Source: DATKPC01 sp035524275
Lineage (GTDB): Bacteria > Pseudomonadota > Gammaproteobacteria > Burkholderiales > Burkholderiaceae_F
Direction: 5' to 3'
NCBI GenBank assembly: GCA_035524275.1
Contig: DATKPC010000122.1
Location: 1-64,000, forward strand
Length of the DNA: 64,000 nt
Shown: piece by piece, positions 1-11,370 of the stretch
Numbering within the stretch: the stretch's first letter is position 1
Layout of the letters: every line of letters begins with the position of its first letter
Program-made: the position numbers and the translations under genes
The notes under the pieces: generated by a model
Database searches by the model: none
What the model was told of the DNA's origin: nothing
What the model saw: only the letters and a program-made list of their open reading frames with translations

Positions 1-2655
<2,655 letters not shown>

Positions 2656-2657
2656 TC

Positions 2658-2697
2658 GGACGCGCCGGCGCTGTCGCGCGACGGCCCCGGCGCGTCC
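2658..2697. terminator. Bidirectional GC-rich hairpin terminator
   Basis: A perfect 11-bp inverted repeat (GGACGCGCCGG at 2658-2668, its complement at 2687-2697) with an 18-nt loop begins 3 nt after the ppdK stop and lies between two convergent genes. There is no clear U-run, as is usual for stem-type terminators in GC-rich genomes. It could serve both ppdK and the leftward DUF4197 gene. Confidence 0.6.
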
Positions 2698-2712
2698 CGC
2701 CGGGGTGCGGGA

Positions 2713-3438
2713 TCAGAGCGCGCCGAAGACCTTCTTGAGGATGGCGCTTCCGGTGCCCACCGGATCGGCGCGGATCTTGCGTTCCTCGTCGCCGATCATC
2801 AGGAACAGGCCGTCGAGCGCCTTCGCCGTGACGTGCGGCTCGATGCGCGTCTCGTCCGGCTTCACGAGGCCGAGGGAGCCGACGCGATCGACGATCTGGT
2901 CGTAGCGCCGCGCCAGCCCGATCTTCTGCGTCACGCCGCTCACGATCGGCAGGAAGCGCTCGCCGAGCGGCGTGCGCGTATGCGACTCGAAGAAGCGCGT
3001 CACCGAGTCGTCGCCGCCGGTCAGGATGCCTTTGGCGTCCTGGACGCTCATCCCGTGCACGGCGTCGACGAGCAGCGGCCGCGCCGCGGGAACCGCCTGC
3101 TCGGCGGCGCGGTTGATGCCGACATGCAGCTCGTCGACGTCCTTTCCGCGGCCGAGCATCCGCAGCGTCCCTTCGGCCTTGTGAAGCCAGTCCGGCAGCG
3201 GGATGCGAACGCGATCGTTGCCCCAGAAGCCGTCGGCCTTGCCCAGCAGGTCGACCGCGACCCCGGCGCCGCGCTCCAGCGCGGCGCGCAATCCGGCGGA
3301 CGCCTCGCCTTCGGACAACTGCTGCAGCATGCCCTCGGCCCGCGCGCGCGCGACGACGACGAGGCCGGCGGCCGCGCCGAGCGCGAGCAGCGCGCGGCGC
3401 TCCGCGAAGCCGGCGGCCCTTTCGTCGCCCGACGCCAT
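2713..3438 (-). CDS. DUF4197 family exported protein
   Basis: This 241-residue protein matches the DUF4197 family, whose biochemical role is unknown. After a short basic N-terminus a hydrophobic stretch (ALLALGAAAGLVVVARARA, about residues 16-35) looks like a signal peptide, so a periplasmic location is inferred. The rest is helical and acidic, with the family's GLFLMIGDEERKIRADP segment near the C-terminus and a terminal LKKVFG. It begins only one base after the mscL stop, on the same strand, so the two are probably co-transcribed. There are no catalytic motifs. Confidence 0.75.
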   Translation of the reverse strand: MASGDERAAGFAERRALLALGAAAGLVVVARARAEGMLQQLSEGEASAGLRAALERGAGVAVDLLGKADGFWGNDRVRIPLPDWLHKAEGTLRMLGRGKDVDELHVGINRAAEQAVPAARPLLVDAVHGMSVQDAKGILTGGDDSVTRFFESHTRTPLGERFLPIVSGVTQKIGLARRYDQIVDRVGSLGLVKPDETRIEPHVTAKALDGLFLMIGDEERKIRADPVGTGSAILKKVFGAL

Positions 3439-3439
3439 G

Positions 3440-3880
3440 TCAGGCCTTCTTCTTCAGCAGGTCGCGGATCTCGGTGAGCAGGAGGACGTCCGCCGGCGGG
3501 CCGGCAGGAGGCGGCGCGGCGGCATCGAGCTTGCCCTTGAAGCGGCTGATCGAGCGCACCATCCAGAAGATGATGAACGCGAGGATGAGGAAGTTGATGA
3601 CGACCGTGATGAAGTTGCCGTAGGCGAACAGCGGGACGCCGGCCTTCGTCAGCGCTTCGTAGGTCTCCGGACCGCTGTAGCCCGCGGGCTTCGAGCCCAG
3701 CATCACGAAGTAGTTGGAGAAGTCGAGGCCACCGATGATCTTGCCGACGATCGGCATGATCAGGTCCTTGACCAGCGAGTCGACGATCTTGCCGAACGCG
3801 CTGCCGATGATGACGGCGACGGCGAGATCGATGACATTGCCCTTGACCGCGAAATCGCGGAAATCGCTCAGCATGCCCAT
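3440..3880 (-). CDS. mscL: Large-conductance mechanosensitive channel
   Basis: Inner-membrane homopentameric channel that opens under membrane tension and releases solutes during hypo-osmotic shock. The N-terminus (MLSDFRDFAVKGNVIDLAVAVIIGSAFGKIVDSL, given as a partial reading of the first helix and TM1) is the family signature; TM2 (VVINFLILAFIIFWMV) and the C-terminal helix with ADVLLLTEIRDLL follow. Predicted 146 residues, normal for the family. A GTG six bases further upstream is possible, but GGGAGG then sits directly against it, while the chosen ATG has a 6-base spacing. The periplasmic loop between the two membrane helices is intact. Confidence 0.95.
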   Translation of the reverse strand: MGMLSDFRDFAVKGNVIDLAVAVIIGSAFGKIVDSLVKDLIMPIVGKIIGGLDFSNYFVMLGSKPAGYSGPETYEALTKAGVPLFAYGNFITVVINFLILAFIIFWMVRSISRFKGKLDAAAPPPAGPPADVLLLTEIRDLLKKKA

Positions 3881-3966
3881 GGGCACCCTCCCGGTTGCAA
3901 AGTCGTTATGACGTCGCCGACACGATTGGCGGCGATCCTCTGCGATTCTAGGGTCTCGCTCCTTGC

Positions 3967-4971
3967 TTAGGTGACGGCAGGATCCCGCCGACGCGTAGTT
4001 GCTTCGCGTTCGGATGTGCCATTGCCGCGTTCCGGCGCGGCCGGTGGCGGCTTGGCGTCGCGCGTCGCGAAGAAGATTCCCGGCAGGATCAATGCGGCGC
4101 CGACGGCGTGGAACCAGCGCGGCGGTTCATCGAGGAGCCACCATGCGGTGAAGGCGGAGTAGACCGGCGCCAGGTACATCACGAGCCCGGCGCGCGTGGC
4201 GCCCAGCTCACGCTGCATCCACAGGTAGGCCTGGTAGGACAACGCGCCGGGCAGCAGTCCCGCCATGACGATCAGCAGCGCTCCGCGGCGGTCGATGTCG
4301 ATCCCGCCACGCCCGATCGCCTCGTGGATCGTGAACGGCAGCAGCACCAGCAGGCCTCCGGCGGTGATCGCGGTCAGGCGCTGCGACGGCGGGAGCGTCG
4401 ACGACCACAGGCGTTGCAGCACGGAGTAGGCGATCCACGCGATGCCCGCGACGAGGATCCACGGGTCGCCGGCGTTGAATCGCACGTGGATCAGGTCGCG
4501 CGGGTCGCCCTTGACGATGACGCACAGCACGCCGGCGACCGCGAGCCCCATCGCGAACCGCTGCGCGCCGGTGGCGCGCTCGCCGAGCAGCCGGTGGCCC
4601 AGCACCGCGATGCCGACCGGCGCCGCGGCGTAGATCAACGCGATGTTCGTCGCCGTCGTGGCGCGCGCGCCGATATAGACGAAGGCGCCGCAGATCCACA
4701 TGCCGAGCGCGCCGAGCACCAGCAGGCGCCACCACTCGCCGCGCCAGTCGCCGAACGAGCGCGCCAGCGCGACGCCGTTGAACGGAAGCAGCACCGCGAG
4801 CGCGACGCTCCAGCGGCCGAACGCGAGGAGGTTCGGCGGCACGATGTCGCGGGCCGCCCTCGCGATGATGTAGTTCGACGACCAGATCAGCGGCGTCACC
4901 CACAGCAGGATCTCCGCGATCCGGCGCCGGCGCCGCGAATCCCCGTCGATCCCGTGTCCGTTCGTCGCCAC
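3967..4971 (-). CDS. EamA/DMT family permease
   Basis: Ten-helix drug/metabolite transporter of the EamA family, an inner-membrane exporter whose substrate cannot be told from sequence. The two homologous halves begin at LLWVTPLIWSSNYIIARAA and at AGIAWIAYSVLQRLW. The open frame runs further upstream, but that part is arginine- and serine-rich and not membrane-like. I start at the GTG giving VATNGHGIDG, about 20 residues before TM1, for about 334 residues. The C-terminal tail is charged and cytoplasmic. No partner gene suggests a substrate. This is the first of three EamA genes in the window. Confidence 0.85.
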   Translation of the reverse strand: MATNGHGIDGDSRRRRRIAEILLWVTPLIWSSNYIIARAARDIVPPNLLAFGRWSVALAVLLPFNGVALARSFGDWRGEWWRLLVLGALGMWICGAFVYIGARATTATNIALIYAAAPVGIAVLGHRLLGERATGAQRFAMGLAVAGVLCVIVKGDPRDLIHVRFNAGDPWILVAGIAWIAYSVLQRLWSSTLPPSQRLTAITAGGLLVLLPFTIHEAIGRGGIDIDRRGALLIVMAGLLPGALSYQAYLWMQRELGATRAGLVMYLAPVYSAFTAWWLLDEPPRWFHAVGAALILPGIFFATRDAKPPPAAPERGNGTSEREATTRRRDPAVT

Positions 4972-5095
4972 GCCGGCCCTCGCGGCGGGTCGCGCTGGAA
5001 AGCGTGCGCCGCCTTGTGCGCGCCGCCTTGTGCGCGCCGGATTTCGCGCCCCGGATGGCGCGCGCCGGCCGCAGTTTAGCCGCCGTCGTCCCGGC

Positions 5096-5821
5096 TCAAG
5101 CCGCGACGACGGCGAGCAGGTCGACGAGTCCGAATCGCGTCGACGGCAGCGCCGGCCGCGGCATCGCTTCGACGGCATCGTCGCGCGCGACGCGCAAGGC
5201 GCCGCCCGCGAAGGGCACGAGCAGGCCGCGCGGATTGACGCGCGGATCGAGCCACGCGTCATGGTCCGGGGGCGCGACGATCACCGGCATCCGACCGCGG
5301 ATGCCGGCGACATCGGCGTTCGCGCGGCACGTCACGATCGCGAAGCTCTCGATGACGGCCGCCGTGGCCGGGTCGCGCCACGCCTCCCACAGGCCGGCGA
5401 GGGCGAAGAGGCCACCGTCGGCCAGTTCGATGCGCCAGCGGGCGGCGCCGGCGCGCTCGCCGCCGAATTCGAAATAGGCGTTGACCGGGACGAGGCACCG
5501 GCGCTGCCGGTAGGCCGTCCGGAACGCCGGCAGCCTCTCGACGGTTTCGGAACGCGCCGTGATGCAGCGTAGCCCGAAGCGCATGTCGCGCGACGACGGG
5601 GGCACGAGGCCCCAGTGCGCGAGAATGCATTCGCGCGGCGGCGAGGCGGCCGCCCAGCCGTCCGGATCACTGACCCAGCGCACGATCGGCACCGACGTCG
5701 CGGGCCGCATTTCCTGGCGCCGATCGAAGTGCGGCACGGCATCGACGCCGAAATGCCGGCTGATCGTCGCGGGCGCTTCCCGCAGCACGTGCGCGCTGCG
5801 CATCGTCCGATGCTCTCCCAT
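5096..5821 (-). CDS. SRAP (YedK/HMCES-fold) protein lacking the catalytic residues
   Basis: SRAP proteins such as YedK protect abasic sites in single-stranded DNA by forming a thiazolidine crosslink through Cys2, helped by Asn, Glu and His. The fold is clearly present here: LAHWGLVPP, ITARSETV, RRCLVPVNAYFEF and RMPVIVAPPDHDAWLDP. But the canonical start Met-Cys-Gly-Arg is replaced by Met7-Arg-Ser-Ala behind a six-residue extension, the Asn of the NARxE motif is Thr88, and the His before RMP is Arg175; only Glu118 remains. The start is fixed by GGAGGAG 8 bases before the ATG. I infer a non-crosslinking homologue that may still bind DNA. Family assignment is firm; function is unknown. Confidence 0.85.
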   Translation of the reverse strand: MGEHRTMRSAHVLREAPATISRHFGVDAVPHFDRRQEMRPATSVPIVRWVSDPDGWAAASPPRECILAHWGLVPPSSRDMRFGLRCITARSETVERLPAFRTAYRQRRCLVPVNAYFEFGGERAGAARWRIELADGGLFALAGLWEAWRDPATAAVIESFAIVTCRANADVAGIRGRMPVIVAPPDHDAWLDPRVNPRGLLVPFAGGALRVARDDAVEAMPRPALPSTRFGLVDLLAVVAA

Positions 5822-6109
5822 CGCTGTAGCTCCTCCGCATTCGTCCTGTCGCGATCCGGCGGCCTCGCCGGCCTTTCGCGACACCGTGGGGAGATCTTAT
5901 GGAGGCGGACCGCGGGAAACACGCGACGGCGGAAGGGGGGCCACCCCGACCTGGGTCGGGGTTCCCGGGCCAGCGCCGATTCCGCGATGTCGCGGACCGG
6001 CCGAGCGCAATTCCGGCGATTGCCGGCGCGGCGCCCGTCGCATGCTTCGCCTGGGTTCCTGCGCCGCCCGGTTCGCGGCACGGCGCACGAATCGACCGAG
6101 GATTCACCG
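5822..6109. other. Divergent intergenic region
   Basis: Non-coding space between the leftward SRAP-like gene and the rightward chemoreceptor. It contains a short perfect palindromic hairpin at 5944-5961 (arms CCCCGACC and GGTCGGGG). I looked for a sigma-28-type motility promoter; a GCCGATTC resembling its -10 occurs near 5975 but no matching -35 lies at the right distance. No gene seen. Confidence 0.5.
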
Positions 6110-8314
6110 ATGAAACCATTTGCCCGGACGCGGGTCGCGACACGGCTCGCGCTGGCGTTCGCCGTCCTCATCACGCTGCAGGTCGCCGCCGCCGTCATCG
6201 CGACGCTGATGAACGAGCGCAGCAGCCGCGACGTCGAGCAGACGGCGACGACCGACGCGGAGGTGCAGCGGCTGCTGCTCGACTGGAGCTCGGCGTCGGC
6301 CCTGAACGGGCAGCGGACGCTGCGTCTCCTGCTGGCGCAGGACACCGGAGAGGCCGATCTGCTCAAGCAGCAGATCGAAAAGGCGACCGCGGACATCGCC
6401 GCGCTTCAGCAGCGGGTCGACAGCGCCGTCGCCGAGCCGCGGGGACGGGCCCTGCTGGGCGAGGTCGCGCGCCTTCGCGGCGTCTACCTGGCGGCCCGCA
6501 ACGACGCCTTGCGGATGAAGGCGGGGCCTTCGGCGGCCGCGGTCCGCAACGCGGTCCATGCCGCGGTCGAACCCGCGCTCGCGGCGTACGGATCGGCGCA
6601 GCAGCGCCTCGGCGACTGGAAGCGCGACGAGATCGACGCGCACGCGAAGGCCGCGACCGAACGCGCACGGCGCGGACCGCGCGTCCTCCTCGGGCTGTGC
6701 GCGTTCGCCGCCCTGCTCGGCGCGCTGCTGGCGTGGCGGCTGGCACGCTCGATCACGGTTCCGCTGCGCGCCGCCGTCGAGGCGGCGCAGGCCGTCGAGG
6801 GCGGGCGCCTCGATTTCCGCATCGACATCGCGACGCACGACGAGCTGGGCCGGCTGCTGCAGGCATTGTCCTCGATGCAATCGAGCCTGAAGCAGCGCCG
6901 CGACGCCGATGCGCGGACGCTCGCGGAGATGACGCGCATTCGCCAGGCCCTCGACGCGGCGAACGTGCCGCTGCGGATCGCCGACGGCGACGGCACGATC
7001 GTCTACGTGAACCCGGCGCTGCAGTCGCTGCTCGCGCGGGACGCCGCGGCGTTCCGCCAGGACCTGCCGGACTTCGACCCGGCACGCCTCCTTGGCCGCT
7101 CGATCGGCATCTTCCACCGCGACCCGGCAGCCGCGATGGAGCGCGTCGCGCGCCTGCAGGCGACGTCGACCGAGACGCTGCACCTGGGCGGCCGGACCTA
7201 CGAGGTCATCACGTCGCCCGTGCGCGATGCCGAGGGCCATCGCCTCGGCACGATCGGCCAATGGATCGATCGCACGGACCAGCTGGCTGGGGAACGCGAA
7301 CTCGCGGAGATCGTCTCCGCCGCCGTCGCCGGCGACTTCGGCCGCCGCATGCGGCTCGAGGACCGGACCGGATTCTTCCGGCAGGTGGGGCAGGCGATCA
7401 ACGACCTGATGAGGACCGCGGAATCCGGGCTGGCCGACGTCGGGCGCGTCGTCGCCGCGCTGGCGCGCGGCGACCTCACGCAGCGCGTCGACGCGGAGTA
7501 CCGCGGCACGTGGGGGCGGCTGAAGGACGATTGCAATGCGACCGTCGAGACTCTGGCCCGGACGATGGCCGACGTGCGGGCGGCGGCGCAGGCGCTCGAC
7601 GGCGCCGCGGCGCAGGTTTCATCGACGGCGCAATCGCTTTCCGAGCTGGCGTCGCAGCAGGCCGCCGGCGTGGAACAGGCGGCGCGATCCGTCAACGACA
7701 TGTCCGGCTCGATCGCGCTCACCGCCGACCACGCGAACACCACCGGGACGCTCGCCGCAGGCGTGGCGACGACCGCCCTCGAAGGCGGTGAATCCGTCCG
7801 CCGCACCGTCGAGGCGATGCGGGAGATCGCGGCGCGCATCTCGGTGATCGACGATATCGCGCACCAGACGAACCTCCTGGCGCTCAACGCCGCGATCGAG
7901 GCGGCGCGCGCCGGCGAGCACGGTCGCGGCTTCGCGGTCGTCGCGACCGAAGTGCGGACGCTCGCCGAACGCAGCCGCGTTGCCGCGGAGGAGATCGGGG
8001 CGCTCGCCGGCAGCGGCAGTACGCTCGCCGGCGACGCCGGGGCGCTGTTCGCGCGCATCGTGCCGGAAATCACGCGGACCGCGGAACTCGTGCAGGCGAT
8101 GGCCGCCGCAAGCGCCGAACAGGGCAACGGCGTCGGTCGCATCAACGAGGCGATGTCGCGGCTGGACGCGGCAAGCCAGCAGAATGCCGCCGCTTCGGAG
8201 CAGCTCGCGGCGACCGCCGAGGAGATGTCGGCGCAGTCGGGCCGGCTCGGCGCGATGATGCGGTTCTTTTCCCTTTCCGCCCGCGATACCGCTGCAGCAC
8301 CCCCGCTCAGTTGA
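6110..8314 (+). CDS. Methyl-accepting chemotaxis protein with PAS domain
   Basis: A 734-residue inner-membrane chemoreceptor that would signal through CheA/CheW to the flagellar motor. The start is the ATG (MKPFARTRV) preceded by GAGGA; the open frame extends upstream without a plausible N-terminus. Order: TM1 (about 11-33), a periplasmic four-helix-type ligand domain, TM2 (about 185-205), HAMP, a PAS domain (IADGDGTIVYVNPAL), a second HAMP-like segment (ALARGDLTQRV), then the signalling coiled coil with the highly conserved hairpin tip HQTNLLALNAAIEAARAGEHGRG (quoted as motif, residues about 585-607). No CheR-binding pentapeptide is visible at the C-terminus. The stop overlaps that of the convergent hydrolase gene by a few bases. 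Confidence 0.92.
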   Translation: MKPFARTRVATRLALAFAVLITLQVAAAVIATLMNERSSRDVEQTATTDAEVQRLLLDWSSASALNGQRTLRLLLAQDTGEADLLKQQIEKATADIAALQQRVDSAVAEPRGRALLGEVARLRGVYLAARNDALRMKAGPSAAAVRNAVHAAVEPALAAYGSAQQRLGDWKRDEIDAHAKAATERARRGPRVLLGLCAFAALLGALLAWRLARSITVPLRAAVEAAQAVEGGRLDFRIDIATHDELGRLLQALSSMQSSLKQRRDADARTLAEMTRIRQALDAANVPLRIADGDGTIVYVNPALQSLLARDAAAFRQDLPDFDPARLLGRSIGIFHRDPAAAMERVARLQATSTETLHLGGRTYEVITSPVRDAEGHRLGTIGQWIDRTDQLAGERELAEIVSAAVAGDFGRRMRLEDRTGFFRQVGQAINDLMRTAESGLADVGRVVAALARGDLTQRVDAEYRGTWGRLKDDCNATVETLARTMADVRAAAQALDGAAAQVSSTAQSLSELASQQAAGVEQAARSVNDMSGSIALTADHANTTGTLAAGVATTALEGGESVRRTVEAMREIAARISVIDDIAHQTNLLALNAAIEAARAGEHGRGFAVVATEVRTLAERSRVAAEEIGALAGSGSTLAGDAGALFARIVPEITRTAELVQAMAAASAEQGNGVGRINEAMSRLDAASQQNAAASEQLAATAEEMSAQSGRLGAMMRFFSLSARDTAAAPPLS

Positions 8315-11168
8315 CCGGCAGCACGACGGTCGCATAGCCGGCGCCACCGCTTCCGGTGCAGGTCAACGTGTAGTACGACGTCGCGGCAGGGCTGACCGCG
8401 AGGCTCCCCGAGATCGATTGCGGGCCATACCAGCTCCCGCCGGCGATGCAGGAGGTCGCCCCCGTACTCGTCCACGACAAGGTCGCGCCGGATCCGGACG
8501 CGATCGAAGCCGGCACCAGGCTGAGCGAGACGACCGGGGCCGCCGTGCCGACCGCGTACTGGCCTTCGGCCTGCTGCGCCCACAGTTGACGGTAGTCGGC
8601 GCATCCGAGCGTCGTCGGGTGCAGCTGGTCCGACCCGATCAACGACGGGTTCTGCTGGAAGAAACTGAAAAGGTCCGGGCCGGGAATGACGGTCGGATGA
8701 TTCAGGTAGAGATTCTCGATCTGCGCATTCAGCCCCGGGATGTTCGCGAGGTGGGTCGGCTCCGGTGAATAGGGAATCGTCGGCACGACGGCGAGCATGC
8801 CCGCGCTCTCGATCTGCTCGACCATGGTCAGCATGTTGTTGTAGAACGTCGTCGGGCTCGCGCCTCCGCCGGCATCGTTCGTGCCGAGATCCAGCGTCAC
8901 GAAGCGCCCGTGGAAGCCGGTCAGCCAGGTCGAGAGGTAGGGGAGCCACGTCGTGCTCGTCCAGCCCGCCATGCCGGCGTTGACCTGCAGCGGCGTATTG
9001 CCCGTCGCGGCGTTCACCTGCGCCCCGAAGGCGGGCGAACTCGACGAGCTGGCGTAGGCGTGGCCCATGCAGTTGGCCGTGATCGAATCTCCTCCGAAGA
9101 ACCAGCCGTCGGTGATGCTGGAGGCATCGTAGACGTCCATGTTGATGTCGATGTCCGTATTCCCGGAGGAGCCGTCGGACGCCGTGAAGCTCGCCTGGAT
9201 CCAGTTGTACCCGGCGAACGAAAGCAGATGCTGCAGCGAATTCTTGGTGTTGCCGGTCACGCTCGCCAGGGTGACCCAGCCGGAGGTCGGGACGGCGCCA
9301 CCGCCGGCGGCCGCATTGGCCTGGATCGTGTACGAGCCCGCGTTGTTGTACCCGACGCCGCCACCCAGGGTGTGGTCGTAGTCGTACGTATCGTCGTTGT
9401 ACCAGACGAGAAGCACGGACTGGCGCTGTGCGGTCGGAACCGCCGAGAGATCGTACGTGAGCGTCGACGGCACGCCGCTGGAACGCCATGTCGTCGCGTA
9501 GTCCGCATCGTCGGCGTTCGCGGCGGCGCTCTTCGAGCTCGACGCGTAGGCCGGCACATTGCGGGAAATCAGCGGCATGCCGGCCACCGCCACGGAGCCG
9601 ATTCCCGCGGCCGGGCTGACGCTGACGGTCGTCGACGCGGTCGCCGTCGAGCAGGTCAACGTGTAGGTCGTCGTCGTGGTCGGCGAAACCGTTGCGCTTC
9701 CGCTGGTCGCCTGGCTGCCGCTCCACCCACCGCTCGCCAGGCACGACGTCGAATTCGTGCTGGTCCAGGTCAGCGTCGCGCTGGCGCCCGCAAGGATCGC
9801 GACGGGGCTTGCCGACAGGCTCACGGTAGGCGTTCCCGCCGGAATGACGGTGACGACGGCACTGCCGGCCGCCGATCCGCCGCTGCCGGTACAGCTCAGC
9901 GCATAGGTCGTGGTCGCCGCCGGAGCTACGCTCAGCGTCCCGCTCGTCGACTGGCCGCCGCTCCATCCGCCGCTGGCGGTGCAGGCGGTCGCGTTGGAGC
10001 TGGTCCAGGTCAGCGTCGACGCGCTCCCGGCGTTGATGGTTGCGGGATTTGCCGTGATCGTCACGGCGGGCGGTGGTGGCGAGACCACCGTGACCGCGGC
10101 GTTCGCGGTGCCCTGGCCGCCCGGGCCGGAACACGTGAGGGTATAGGTGGCCGAGGCCGCCGGCGCGACGACGAGCGTCCCGCTCAGCGGCTCGGTGCCG
10201 GTCCAGGCCCCGCTTGCGACGCACGACGTCGCGTTCGAGCTGGACCAGGTCAGCGTCGAGCTGGAACCGGCGCTGATCGACGGTGGGTTGGCGCCGACGG
10301 TGACGGTCGGCTTCGGCGCGGCCGTTACGCTCACGGTCGCCGAAGCCCGCGAGGTGCCTCCGGCCCCCGTGCACGCCAGCGTGTAGGTCGTCGTTCGCGA
10401 TGGTGACACGGAGAGCGAGCCGCTCGTCGCCTCGCTTCCGCTCCAGCCGCCGCTCGCGGTGCAACTTGCGGCGTTCGTCGTCGACCACGACAGCGTCGAG
10501 CTCGCGCCCGAGACGATGGAAGCCGGACTTGCCGCCAGCGCGATCGTGGGCGCCGGGATCCTTACGGTAACCGTCGCGTTCGCCTGGATCGACCCGTTGG
10601 CGCCGCTGCACGTCAACGTGTAGGTCGTCGTGGCCGTCGGCGACTCTGTTGCCGTTCCGCTCGTGGCAACGCTTCCGCTCCAGCCCCCGGATGCCACGCA
10701 CGTCGTGACGTTCGTCGTCGACCAACTCAGCGTCGCGCTGCCGCCCGGCGTGACCGTCGTCGGACTTGCCGCGAACGCGATCGTGGGCGCGTTGCCCGCG
10801 AGGACCGTGAAATGCTGCGGCGGAAACAGCGTCTGCGTCGGGCTGATGATGCCGATGCTCTGGCTGCCGAGCTTGGCGTCCGCGGGAACGGTGATCTGCA
10901 GCGTCGTGTCGCTGACGACGAGGAGGGGTGCGTCGTGCGCGCTGCCGATCCAGGCCGTCGTGAAGCCGGTGAATCCGGATCCGGACATCGTGATCACGGT
11001 GCCGATCGGGCCCGAGGTCGGCGTGAACCCGGTCACGGTCGCCGCCGACCACGCCGGGGGGCAGGCCAACGCGAGCATCGTGCCGGCCACGCTCGCGTGC
11101 AGCGCGATGCTGCGTCGCAACCGAGCCCACATCGCGCGCCACGAACGGGACATCGAACGCGTCGACAT
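8307..11168 (-). CDS. Secreted multi-domain SGNH hydrolase with Ig-like repeats
   Basis: A 953-residue exported protein. The signal peptide ends near PPAWSA (residue 42). An IPT/TIG domain (about 43-123) is followed by five tandem Ig-like repeats of about 79 residues (126-517), each with TLTWTSTNATSC and GGWSG motifs and a likely Cys-Cys disulfide. Next come a discoidin-like segment (about 530-685) and an SGNH hydrolase domain with all four blocks: GGDSIT (Ser695), an NAG block, GTND (Asn764) and DQLHPT (Asp847/His850). A sixth repeat ends the protein. GGAGG lies 6 bases before the ATG. Probably a secreted or surface esterase acting on acetylated polysaccharide; the substrate is inferred only. 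Confidence 0.85.
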   Translation of the reverse strand: MSTRSMSRSWRAMWARLRRSIALHASVAGTMLALACPPAWSAATVTGFTPTSGPIGTVITMSGSGFTGFTTAWIGSAHDAPLLVVSDTTLQITVPADAKLGSQSIGIISPTQTLFPPQHFTVLAGNAPTIAFAASPTTVTPGGSATLSWSTTNVTTCVASGGWSGSVATSGTATESPTATTTYTLTCSGANGSIQANATVTVRIPAPTIALAASPASIVSGASSTLSWSTTNAASCTASGGWSGSEATSGSLSVSPSRTTTYTLACTGAGGTSRASATVSVTAAPKPTVTVGANPPSISAGSSSTLTWSSSNATSCVASGAWTGTEPLSGTLVVAPAASATYTLTCSGPGGQGTANAAVTVVSPPPPAVTITANPATINAGSASTLTWTSSNATACTASGGWSGGQSTSGTLSVAPAATTTYALSCTGSGGSAAGSAVVTVIPAGTPTVSLSASPVAILAGASATLTWTSTNSTSCLASGGWSGSQATSGSATVSPTTTTTYTLTCSTATASTTVSVSPAAGIGSVAVAGMPLISRNVPAYASSSKSAAANADDADYATTWRSSGVPSTLTYDLSAVPTAQRQSVLLVWYNDDTYDYDHTLGGGVGYNNAGSYTIQANAAAGGGAVPTSGWVTLASVTGNTKNSLQHLLSFAGYNWIQASFTASDGSSGNTDIDINMDVYDASSITDGWFFGGDSITANCMGHAYASSSSSPAFGAQVNAATGNTPLQVNAGMAGWTSTTWLPYLSTWLTGFHGRFVTLDLGTNDAGGGASPTTFYNNMLTMVEQIESAGMLAVVPTIPYSPEPTHLANIPGLNAQIENLYLNHPTVIPGPDLFSFFQQNPSLIGSDQLHPTTLGCADYRQLWAQQAEGQYAVGTAAPVVSLSLVPASIASGSGATLSWTSTGATSCIAGGSWYGPQSISGSLAVSPAATSYYTLTCTGSGGAGYATVVLPVN
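9618..10793 (-). repeat. Tandem Ig-like domain repeats (5 copies, about 79 codons each)
   Basis: Five consecutive copies of a repeat of about 237 bp encode the Ig-like modules of the SGNH protein; a sixth, separate copy lies at about 8310-8540 after the catalytic domain. Copies share TLxWxSxNxxxCxASGGWSG and TTYTLxCxGxGG. Their DNA has diverged, so this is an old duplication and not a young satellite. Confidence 0.85.
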
Positions 11169-11370
11169 TCGGCACCTCCGGATCGCAAGCGATGGACGGT
11201 CCGAAAACGCTATGCCTTTGGCGACGTGTTGTCGCGGCGGCGGGATCGACGGGAAGCGGCGTCCGATGACCGGGCATCACGCGGACGTCAATGGCCAAGG
11301 CGCGCGGCGCGGTGCGGTTCGGCCTTCCTCGACCACCGTAGGGACGGAACGCTGCCGCAGGCGGCCGGCT

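Noticed and set aside
5096..5884. Upstream start extending the SRAP-like protein to supply a catalytic Cys
   Set aside because: The 21 extra residues contain a Cys, but it is not at position 2 and not followed by Gly-Arg; the ATG at 5821 has a strong ribosome binding site.
5975..5982. GCCGATTC as a sigma-28 -10 for the chemoreceptor gene
   Set aside because: No TAAA-type -35 at about 15 bases upstream; a single half-match is not enough.
9618..10793. Repeats of about 237 bp considered as a non-coding satellite or CRISPR
   Set aside because: They encode Ig-like domains with conserved Cys and Trp and no spacers.
7198..11298. Very long minus-strand open frame across the chemoreceptor end and the SGNH gene
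   Set aside because: It is frame-shifted from the SGNH protein, has biased His/Arg/Asp-rich composition without domains, and overlaps well-supported genes on both strands. An artefact of GC-rich codon use.
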